This document shows positions 1 through 4,706 of a stretch of DNA of 12,411 nt, piece after piece (position 1 is the first letter of the stretch; the number at the start of each line of letters is the position of its first letter). The stretch spans positions 1 through 12,411 of the forward strand of contig DASWFI010000014.1 of assembly GCA_036394315.1 (NCBI GenBank). Direction: 5' to 3'. This DNA is from DASWFI01 sp036394315. GTDB taxonomy: Bacteria; Patescibacteriota; Doudnabacteria; UBA920; O2-02-FULL-48-8. Under the pieces are notes generated by a model, which was not told the DNA's origin, did not search any database, and was given only the letters and a program-made list of their open reading frames with translations. The position numbers and the translations under genes were made by a program.

Positions 1-183
1 ATGGTAAGTATTGGCTAAAATCATTTGTGCACCCCAAAATTTCAGTTCTTCAGCAGCAATTGACTTGATCGCGCCTTTGGTGCCGATAGGCAAAAACACG
101 GGCGTATTCACGTCCCCGTGTGCGGTACGGATCACTCCCAGCCGCGCCTTCGTCTTTTCGTCTTTTTTAGTAATGGTAAACAT
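1..183 (-). CDS. tgt: tRNA-guanine transglycosylase (queuine tRNA-ribosyltransferase), N-terminal fragment
   Basis: The reverse strand encodes 61 codons from an ATG at 181-183 and runs off the left edge. Visible motifs are ARLGVIRTAHGDVNTPVFLP (residues about 13-32), then GTKGAIKS, EELKFWGAQMIL and NTYH at the edge. These match the N-terminus of bacterial Tgt, in which the NTPVFLP and GAQxILxNTYH segments lead into the TIM barrel. The enzyme exchanges guanine 34 in GUN-anticodon tRNAs for a queuine precursor. The catalytic aspartates lie outside the window, so only the start can be judged. There is no strong Shine-Dalgarno sequence before the ATG. The upstream leader carries its own promoter and a terminator-like hairpin, described separately. 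The identification is by motif recognition and is strong for this length. Confidence 0.9.
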   Translation of the reverse strand, partial: MFTITKKDEKTKARLGVIRTAHGDVNTPVFLPIGTKGAIKSIAAEELKFWGAQMILANTYH

Positions 184-212
184 GACATTTATTATCGCAG
201 AAATTTGAATAA

Positions 213-248
213 ATAAAAAGGCCGAAGGTTGATGATCAACTTTCGGTC
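213..248 (-). terminator. Terminator-like hairpin in the tgt leader
   Basis: On the minus strand a 12-position stem (plus coordinates 220-231 against 237-248, loop 232-236) is followed by a run of five U, then AUUU (213-219). Two stem positions (227/241 and 221/247) are A-C mismatches in the minus RNA but would be G-U pairs in a plus-strand RNA. The U-tract favours minus-strand termination. It lies between the minus-strand promoter at 307-315 and the tgt start at 183, so it would either end a short RNA of about 85-90 nt or attenuate tgt. Confidence 0.5.
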
Positions 249-306
249 GGAATTACGCGAGAGAAGCCGCGCGATGTGCAATCAGTTCGTGGCAATTAAC
301 AGGAGA

Positions 307-315
307 ATTATAGCA
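307..315 (-). promoter_or_regulatory. Extended -10 promoter upstream of tgt
   Basis: The minus strand reads TGC-TATAAT (TATAAT at 307-312, TG at 314-315), a perfect -10 with an extended TG. The -35 region is only a T-rich tract. The start point would fall near 300, giving a leader of about 115 nt before the tgt ATG. The leader contains the terminator-like hairpin at 213-248. Confidence 0.5.
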
Positions 316-354
316 AAAATTAGAAAAAATAAAAACCAGAACAAATTGATTTTA

Positions 355-363
355 TGCTACAAT
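355..363 (+). promoter_or_regulatory. Extended -10 placed for a leaderless transcript
   Basis: TG at 355-356 followed by C and TACAAT (358-363) forms an extended -10 box ending 7 nt before the ATG at 371. The expected transcription start falls on or next to the A of the ATG. No Shine-Dalgarno sequence precedes this start, which fits leaderless translation. Confidence 0.45.
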
Positions 364-370
364 TTTAATT

Positions 371-955
371 ATGACTGAATATAAATTATTTTTAGCATAC
401 CTGGCAATCGCATTAGGATTTATCGGGTATGTCCCTTATTTTCGTGACATTATAAAAGATAGGACCAAACCTCATTTTTTTACTTGGTTTTTATGGGGAC
501 TCACTGAAGTTATTATTTTTGCAATCCAAATAAATCAAAACGCTGGGGCCGGAGCCTGGGTTACAGGATTTACGGCTTTGACTTGTTTTGTTATCGCTGG
601 ACTATCTCTCAAAAAAGGGACCAAAGAATTTTTACCCATAGACTGGCTATTATTCACGGCTTCTCTCGTATCACTTTTCCTATGGTGGATGACAAAAAAT
701 CCTCTTACCTCGGTGATTCTGATTATAGTCACGGATGCTACTGCATTCGCGGTTACCATTCGCAAAACTTTCAAATATCCTTACAGCGAAACCTTAATCA
801 CTTATTTTTTTTCTGCGCTAAAATGTTTAATCGCAATTTTTGCATTGGAAACTTACAATCTAAATACTTGGCTGTTTTATGCATACTTATCCTTTGTTAA
901 TTTCTCGTTTGTATTCACAATACTCCTCCGCCGCAGGTATTTGAAACAAACTTAG
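371..955 (+). CDS. Polytopic membrane protein, possible PQ-loop/SemiSWEET-like fold
   Basis: This 194-aa protein has about six or seven hydrophobic helices and a basic C-terminus (RRRYLK). Near the N-terminus, GFIGYVPYFRDIIKDRTKPH resembles the helix-proline-loop pattern of PQ-loop transporters, with PY in place of PQ. A second similar block (FAVTIRKTFKYPYSETL) appears around residues 125-145, suggesting an internal duplication of a three-helix unit. I recall similar hypothetical proteins in CPR and other bacteria, but the substrate is unknown. It is the only complete plus-strand gene here. It is divergent from tgt and convergent with the GC-rich cassette. It has no Shine-Dalgarno site and appears to start from a leaderless promoter. 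The coding assignment is strong and the transporter fold is an inference. Confidence 0.75.
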   Translation: MTEYKLFLAYLAIALGFIGYVPYFRDIIKDRTKPHFFTWFLWGLTEVIIFAIQINQNAGAGAWVTGFTALTCFVIAGLSLKKGTKEFLPIDWLLFTASLVSLFLWWMTKNPLTSVILIIVTDATAFAVTIRKTFKYPYSETLITYFFSALKCLIAIFALETYNLNTWLFYAYLSFVNFSFVFTILLRRRYLKQT

Positions 956-988
956 AAAAAGAAAAAAGCCGTTGGGATTAACGGCTTT
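955..988 (-). terminator. Terminator of the GC-rich cassette
   Basis: A perfect 9-bp stem (965-973 with 980-988, loop 974-979) is followed on the minus strand by a long U-rich tract. The stop codon of the 34-aa peptide (978-980) lies at the loop. On the plus strand the hairpin has only a short T stretch after it, so it is a weaker terminator for the convergent membrane-protein gene. It marks the left boundary of the cassette. Confidence 0.8.
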
Positions 989-1082
989 GGTTGCTCAAGA
1001 CTGCGGCAGCGAAGGGTAGCAGTATCAAGATGATGAGAAAGAACCACGTTAGCTTGTGGTTGTGCTGTTCGATCTGATCCAT
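978..1082 (-). CDS. 34-aa single-span membrane micro-protein
   Basis: This short reading frame starts with ATG at 1080-1082 and ends with TAA at 978-980. It is preceded by GGGAG with an 8-nt spacer, a good ribosome binding site. The product has a polar N-terminus (MDQIEQHNHK), one hydrophobic helix (LTWFFLIILILLPFAAAVL) and the tail SNQSR. It begins 15 nt after the stop codon of the upstream 193-aa gene and ends at the operon terminator, so it is probably the second gene of that unit. Its base composition is nearer to its upstream partner than to the AT-rich flanks. I do not recognise a family. A small membrane partner of the upstream protein is an inference from position alone. It is short enough that chance cannot be excluded, but the binding site, spacing and hydrophobic pattern all support it. 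Confidence 0.65.
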   Translation of the reverse strand: MDQIEQHNHKLTWFFLIILILLPFAAAVLSNQSR

Positions 1083-1097
1083 GGTTCTATCTCCCAA

Positions 1098-1679
1098 TTA
1101 CTGAAGGTTGCTGAATGAACGCTTGGTGTCCAACGTGTTCAGCGGGATACCGAGTGCGATCAGGGTCCGTGCATCACGCGCGCTTCCGCTCCGCTCCCAC
1201 TTCTCGTACGTGCGCAGCAGGTCGGTGCTTGATAACTGACCGGCCCGTTCGCTGACGTCGGCTAGCACGTCCATGAATCCGACGAATTTGCGCGCCAGTT
1301 CACCGAAAACTTCGGTAAACACGTCTCCCTCGCGACGACTCAGCGATCCATAGGCATACTTGCCCATGGACACGTAGTAGTCGACATCAACAGTTCGACG
1401 ACGGAAGCTGTCAGGAAAAAATCCGCACCTAAAAAGCGAAAGATCTCCCAAGCTGCGCAGACGAGCGCGACGCTCTGATCCACCTGCTTCGAGGGCACGT
1501 GCCAGGCGGAATGCCAGTGGCTGGGAGCCGCGCGCAAAATTCTGCTGCATATCAGGTCGCACGAACTGGCAGAGCACATTCACAAGGTAGTACGCGGTTA
1601 GATCGCCGGCCTGTACATGCTGGCGGGCGAGGGCGGATTCAACCAGTTCCTTGAAATACTCAGCTGGTGCTTGCTCCAT
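1098..1679 (-). CDS. GC-rich conserved hypothetical protein, 193 aa, probably horizontally acquired
   Basis: The frame is open from 1850, but the best start is the ATG at 1677-1679, 8 nt after a consensus AGGAGG (1688-1693). The ATG at 1685 sits only 2 nt from that site. The protein is soluble, helical and rich in Arg/Ala/Leu. A notable block at residues 77-113 holds GDLSLF, GFFPDSFRR, VDVDYYVSMG and YAYGSLSR. The C-terminus contains DLLRTYEKWERSGS. I associate this pattern with a conserved hypothetical family common in Myxococcota and other deltaproteobacteria, from memory and unverified. Counted base content of sampled 60-base lines inside the gene is 47-68% GC, against 30% in a sampled line of the gene to its left. 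The gene has its own promoter, terminators on both sides and a downstream micro-protein. No function can be assigned. Confidence 0.8.
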   Translation of the reverse strand: MEQAPAEYFKELVESALARQHVQAGDLTAYYLVNVLCQFVRPDMQQNFARGSQPLAFRLARALEAGGSERRARLRSLGDLSLFRCGFFPDSFRRRTVDVDYYVSMGKYAYGSLSRREGDVFTEVFGELARKFVGFMDVLADVSERAGQLSSTDLLRTYEKWERSGSARDARTLIALGIPLNTLDTKRSFSNLQ

Positions 1680-1725
1680 CGGCATTTCCTCCTTCCTCGA
1701 AAGATGGGGAAGATCTATTAAAAAA

Positions 1726-1754
1726 ATCGTAGCAATTAAATAATGTCGTGTCAA
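1726..1754 (-). promoter_or_regulatory. Sigma70 promoter of the GC-rich cassette
   Basis: The minus strand reads TTGACA (1749-1754), a 17-nt spacer and TACGAT (1726-1731). Transcription would start near 1719, leaving a leader of about 40 nt that contains AGGAGG. The -35 box overlaps the end of the upstream terminator's U-tract. Confidence 0.8.
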
Positions 1755-1780
1755 AAAAACCGCTGGCGAACCAGACGGTT
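1754..1780 (-). terminator. Terminator ending the sigma/anti-sigma unit
   Basis: On the minus strand a hairpin (1758-1766 with 1771-1780, one bulged base) closed by a UUCG-type tetraloop is followed by a U run. It directly abuts and partly overlaps the promoter of the next unit. It lies about 200 bp beyond the stop codon of the anti-sigma candidate. Confidence 0.75.
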
Positions 1781-1800
1781 GAAAATCAAGAGGTTTTCTT

Positions 1801-1942
1801 GTAGTTATCGCGACACTTGGAAAAATATGGTCAGAATTCGAAGCGAGCATCTGGTTGCGAAAAATGCGATTAGCATTTCTGAAGCAATACCATGGGGAGT
1901 TAGCGAGCTTCGGAATTCTGGCAGATTTTTCCGTGGCGCTAC
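1801..1942. repeat. Long imperfect palindrome, one hairpin of about 140 nt
   Basis: The arms 1801-1848 and 1903-1942 are imperfect inverted repeats, sharing GTAG, CGC, CAC, GGAAAAAT, CAGAATTC and GAAGC in the same order when one is reversed. Inside them, TGGT..TGC (1852-1858) faces GCAATACCA (1884-1892). At the centre, AAATGC (1862-1867) pairs exactly with GCATTT (1873-1878) around a 5-nt loop. All the pairings share one axis near 1870-1872, so the stretch folds as a single long hairpin. No convincing gene overlaps it once the downstream gene is started at 1679. It may be a decayed miniature inverted-repeat element or a structured 3' UTR RNA; I cannot tell which. Confidence 0.6.
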
Positions 1943-1963
1943 TTTTTTCTAGAAAAAAGTAGC
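1938..1963. repeat. Perfect 26-bp palindrome behind the anti-sigma gene
   Basis: The halves GCTACTTTTTTCT and AGAAAAAAGTAGC are exact reverse complements with no spacer. The palindrome lies 14 bp after the stop codon of the anti-sigma candidate and touches the outer end of the long hairpin at 1801-1942. It may act as a 3'-end stabiliser or weak terminator. It lacks a classical GC-rich stem. Confidence 0.5.
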
Positions 1964-1976
1964 TAAAGATATTATC

Positions 1977-3464
1977 TTATTTAGCCCTACCCTTCATTAT
2001 ACGAATGGGTGGCCCTGGATCATTTTGTGCATCCAGAACTTCTTTCACGATTGGTACCACCACATTTTTCATATATATATTCGTCGGCGCGTTGGTGATG
2101 GGGAAGATCAGGCTGGGCACAAACAATTCCTTGCTTTGATTGTTTACATTCTGCCACAGACGGACATAGCCGCTGACAGGGTCTCCCAATTGCACTTCCT
2201 CAGTTTTGATGCCAATTTCCATCATTGGATAATAATTCTGATAACCGCCTTTTTCTGCGAGAGCCAAAATTCTTTTCACATCTTTTTCCGTGGCGTAATC
2301 CGAAGCCTGGTAGCGCTGGCTATTGAGTTCCCCGATACTGGAAACTCTTTTCGAACGCACGTCTATAGAAACATACATGCCGGTCTTATTGCCGCTCTGA
2401 TCATAAATTTCATGACCTTCGATCTTAGTCGGGTATATCACTGACAGCATTTCCGGAATATAATAAGCGCTCTTCATGCTCATCGGGCTCATCATATAAT
2501 TAACTTTCCAATTATCTTGCACGAATGGCGCGCCAAAGCCGTTTTTATCAATTCCATAATCCGTCAGAAATTGATTGGCCAAATTTATGGCTTCATCATT
2601 GCTGGGCAGCTGACTTTCTGTAATCCGATTTTGCTCATAACAGGCCTGGTCAGCGCAACTGGCATAAATGTTTGGCCAGCGCTCCCAGTTTTGCCCAATG
2701 TAAACATTGCCTTCTCGGAAATCCATGTTCAAAGTGTAACCCTTGTCCTGGTCCTGGGTGGCGGTCAGATTGTCCAGCCTGGCAGAATTGAATTTGCCGA
2801 TATTAAACGAGCCAACATTAAAATTTTTCAGAACGGTGTCCAAATTTACCGCAACGCCAAACCCTTTTTGACGTTCGTAAACCGGCATTTTGTCGGGATC
2901 AATCGTGAAATCCTTACCTTTGTACACGAAATTATAATTCACCGGTCGATAAATAAGCATATCACTATTGGCCGTACCGCCGCCCATGCCGCCGACCGTA
3001 GAAGAAGGAGCACCCATGGTGGAAGGAGCCGCCATTTTGCTATTGGCTGTGGCTTGTGGAGCTGTAGTAAAAGCATTTGCACCATCCATACCACCCCCAC
3101 TACCTTTACCGCTCGCGACTGTCAATGTAGCGAGGGAGCCGAAAGCTTTGTCATTAATTTTGGTGACTTGTTGTTTGCCCGGGAGCAAGACAGTACCTTT
3201 ATTTTTTGGAAGTGCTACGAAGATAAGTGCGACTATGGCCACAGCGCCAATAGCTGATAATACATATTTGAATTTATTCATAAAGTTAAAATTAATAGTA
3301 GATTTGTTTTGTTTCTCTCCTCCAAGACGGGAAATTTCCGAATGCAGACGATAATTCAAATCCTGCTTGAAGTTTTGGTCCAAGCGAGCCTCTTTGGGGG
3401 AGAGCTTAGCTACCAAAGCCTCAAGCTCGGCGTCGGTCATTCGATTGTTTTTATCTTTTCTCAT
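1977..3464 (-). CDS. Membrane-anchored candidate anti-sigma factor/sensor, 495 aa
   Basis: The chosen start is the ATG at 3464, giving MRKDKNNRMT. The open frame upstream to 3572 lies inside the sigma gene. This start overlaps the end of the sigma gene by 14 nt, typical of sigma/anti-sigma coupling. The layout is a charged cytoplasmic part (residues 1-65, including LSPKEARLDQNFKQDLNYRL), one transmembrane helix (about 67-86), a Gly/Ala/Ser/Thr/Met-rich linker (about 118-168), then a large extracytoplasmic region starting IYRPVNYNFVYKG. That region holds a close cysteine pair (SCADQAC). No classical zinc anti-sigma HxxxCxxC motif is visible. The anti-sigma role is inferred from gene order and topology. 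The extracellular part could sense envelope state. I recall similar pairs in CPR genomes but cannot name a defined family. Confidence 0.75.
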   Translation of the reverse strand: MRKDKNNRMTDAELEALVAKLSPKEARLDQNFKQDLNYRLHSEISRLGGEKQNKSTINFNFMNKFKYVLSAIGAVAIVALIFVALPKNKGTVLLPGKQQVTKINDKAFGSLATLTVASGKGSGGGMDGANAFTTAPQATANSKMAAPSTMGAPSSTVGGMGGGTANSDMLIYRPVNYNFVYKGKDFTIDPDKMPVYERQKGFGVAVNLDTVLKNFNVGSFNIGKFNSARLDNLTATQDQDKGYTLNMDFREGNVYIGQNWERWPNIYASCADQACYEQNRITESQLPSNDEAINLANQFLTDYGIDKNGFGAPFVQDNWKVNYMMSPMSMKSAYYIPEMLSVIYPTKIEGHEIYDQSGNKTGMYVSIDVRSKRVSSIGELNSQRYQASDYATEKDVKRILALAEKGGYQNYYPMMEIGIKTEEVQLGDPVSGYVRLWQNVNNQSKELFVPSLIFPITNAPTNIYMKNVVVPIVKEVLDAQNDPGPPIRIMKGRAK

Positions 3465-3993
3465 AAATTTCCATTGACTGCTTAAGATTAGCGATTGCGC
3501 GCGACATAGCGACTTTCGAGCTACCTTCCGAAATTTCCAAAATTTCGGAAATCTCTTGATGGGATAATTCATCCCAGACCCGCATAGTCAGCACTTCCCG
3601 CTGCAGATCGCTCAAGTCGGCCATTTTGATTTTCACAGTTTCCAACGTCACTGTGGCGTCGACCGCGCGCATAACATTATCCGGCCCAGCCAGATTGTAT
3701 GCTGTTTCCAAATCCTGCGTGGGTTTGATACTACGGGAGTTGTCGATCACTGCATTGCGTGCGATCCTGTAAAGCCATGCGGAAAAAGGCGCCTCCCCGG
3801 ATTTGTACGAGCTTAAGTGCTGCACGGCTTTAAGAAACACCTGCGCGGTGATATCTTCCGCAGTTTGCTTGTGCCGCGTGCGATAGTACACAAACTGGTA
3901 GATTTTCGGCAAGTAATGATCATAAATACTGTCGAAATTCTGCCAATTCCCTGCCACACATTGGGCAATTATCTCTGATTCATTTGATTCCAT
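3451..3993 (-). CDS. ECF-type RNA polymerase sigma factor
   Basis: This 180-aa protein has the two-domain ECF layout. Region 2 covers about residues 20-87, with YDHYLPKIYQFVYYRTR, AEDITAQVFLKAVQHL and FSAWLYRIARNAVIDNSR. Region 4 covers about 117-173, with ADLSDLQREVLTMRVWDELS and a helix-turn-helix HQEISEILEISEGSSKVAMS. Together these recognise -10 and -35 elements and recruit core RNA polymerase. The ATG at 3993 lies about 46 nt downstream of a predicted start site from a sigma70-like promoter (4046-4074). No Shine-Dalgarno sequence is evident. The 3' end overlaps the membrane-anchored partner, which probably holds it inactive. Its regulon cannot be seen here. The nearby secreted Cys-repeat protein and metalloprotease have separate, ordinary-looking promoters. 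Confidence 0.92.
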   Translation of the reverse strand: MESNESEIIAQCVAGNWQNFDSIYDHYLPKIYQFVYYRTRHKQTAEDITAQVFLKAVQHLSSYKSGEAPFSAWLYRIARNAVIDNSRSIKPTQDLETAYNLAGPDNVMRAVDATVTLETVKIKMADLSDLQREVLTMRVWDELSHQEISEILEISEGSSKVAMSRAIANLKQSMEIYEKR

Positions 3994-4045
3994 GGATTAG
4001 AAGCTTCTATCTATAGTTACGGATTAGCCCCTGAAAGGTAACTGA

Positions 4046-4074
4046 AGTATATTAAGAAAAAACCATCTGGGCAA
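4046..4074 (-). promoter_or_regulatory. Promoter of the sigma/anti-sigma operon
   Basis: The minus strand reads TTGCCC (4069-4074), a 17-nt spacer and TATACT (4046-4051). The -35 box directly follows the U-tract of the preceding terminator. The box looks like a housekeeping sigma70 site, so autoregulation by the ECF factor is not apparent from this sequence. Confidence 0.7.
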
Positions 4075-4101
4075 AATAAAAAAGGAGAGAAAACTCTCCT
4101 T
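4075..4101 (-). terminator. Terminator of the YgjP-like protease gene
   Basis: A perfect 8-bp stem, AAGGAGAG (4082-4089) with CTCTCCTT (4094-4101), has an AAAA loop on the plus strand. On the minus strand it is followed by a T run and TATTTT. It begins 12 bp beyond the stop codon of the metalloprotease gene and abuts the next promoter. Confidence 0.85.
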
Positions 4102-4113
4102 GGACCCAAAGCG

Positions 4114-4638
4114 TCAACGAAAAGAATAGTTTTTGAGTTCTTGTTTGATCTGCGAATAGTTAGGTATGGTTTCCGCCACAAGGTCCCAAAATCTTTTTGA
4201 GTGATTGAATTCCCGCAGATGGCAGAGTTCATGGACTATGATGTAGTCAGCCTGCCCCAAAGGAAGATCGACAATTTTGTGGTTGAAGTTGAGATTTTTC
4301 CGTGCCGAACAACTTCCCCACAAACTTTTGTGATCTTTTATGCTGACTTTACCCATCAAAAATCCGTAATGTTGATTGTATAATTCAAGTCGCGATTTAA
4401 CAAAAGACAAAGCTTCGGTGCGACTCTTGCTCCGAACCAAACCTAGTGACTGAATTTTCCGATTTTTATAGTAATCCAGTTTCCGCAGTATCCAATCCTG
4501 TTTGCTCAACACAAACCGCTCAGCATCAGCCACAGCCACTCGCTGGGGTTTCGTCACCACCACCGAGCCGTTGGAATAAATGGAAATCCGTAAATATCTG
4601 GCACGAATGCTTGTAGTAATTCCATAATTAATCTTCAT
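4114..4638 (-). CDS. YgjP-like zinc metallopeptidase (M48/DUF45 type)
   Basis: This 174-aa protein carries the signature HELCHLREFNHSKRFWDLV at residues 136-154. In it, HELCH (136-140) supplies two zinc-binding histidines and the catalytic glutamate, and H146 or nearby residues complete the site. LWGSC at about 106-110 is also typical of the YgjP/COG1451 family. There is no signal peptide, so it is cytoplasmic. The physiological substrate of the family is poorly defined. The gene stands alone between two terminators (4655-4688 before it, 4075-4101 after it). GGAGG directly touches the ATG with no spacer, which is poor for ribosome binding. A TG-T-TAAAAT -10 box ends 6 nt before the ATG, which suggests a leaderless mRNA. 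The identification is confident from the motif and length. Confidence 0.9.
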   Translation of the reverse strand: MKINYGITTSIRARYLRISIYSNGSVVVTKPQRVAVADAERFVLSKQDWILRKLDYYKNRKIQSLGLVRSKSRTEALSFVKSRLELYNQHYGFLMGKVSIKDHKSLWGSCSARKNLNFNHKIVDLPLGQADYIIVHELCHLREFNHSKRFWDLVAETIPNYSQIKQELKNYSFR

Positions 4639-4644
4639 CCTCCA

Positions 4645-4653
4645 ATTTTAACA
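4645..4653 (-). promoter_or_regulatory. Extended -10 placed for a leaderless protease transcript
   Basis: On the minus strand TG-T-TAAAAT (TAAAAT at 4645-4650, TGT at 4651-4653) ends 6 nt before the ATG at 4638. The start point would be at or very near the ATG. The box sits directly next to the terminator palindrome at 4655-4688. Confidence 0.45.
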
Positions 4654-4654
4654 T

Positions 4655-4688
4655 ATTTAAAACAGCCCTTCGAAGGGCTGTTTTAAAT
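4655..4688 (-). terminator. Terminator of the Cys-repeat protein operon (34-bp perfect palindrome)
   Basis: ATTTAAAACAGCCCTTC and its exact reverse complement meet without a spacer. The RNA would form a GC-rich stem with flanking A and U runs, a classic bidirectional intrinsic terminator. It lies 18 bp after the stop codon of the secreted protein gene and immediately before the next promoter. Confidence 0.9.
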
Positions 4689-4706
4689 TTATTGAGGTGG
4701 TTTTTG

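Noticed and set aside
11..208. Plus-strand frame of 65 codons at the left edge
   Set aside because: It is antisense to the clear N-terminus of Tgt.
183..315. preQ1 riboswitch upstream of tgt
   Set aside because: No match to the preQ1-I aptamer pattern could be seen by eye, so only a generic attenuator candidate is reported.
1680..1850. N-terminal extension of the 193-aa protein up to an ATG at 1850
   Set aside because: It would run through a terminator and the TTGACA/TACGAT promoter, while AGGAGG is correctly spaced for the ATG at 1679.
2517..3257. Long plus-strand frame (246 codons) antisense to the anti-sigma candidate
   Set aside because: It is a shadow of the 495-aa minus-strand gene, with unordered composition, no ribosome binding site and no recognisable motif.
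3465..3572. N-terminal extension of the anti-sigma candidate inside the sigma gene
   Set aside because: The basic extension overlaps sigma region 4 coding sequence; the ATG at 3464 gives the usual short overlap and a sensible cytoplasmic start.
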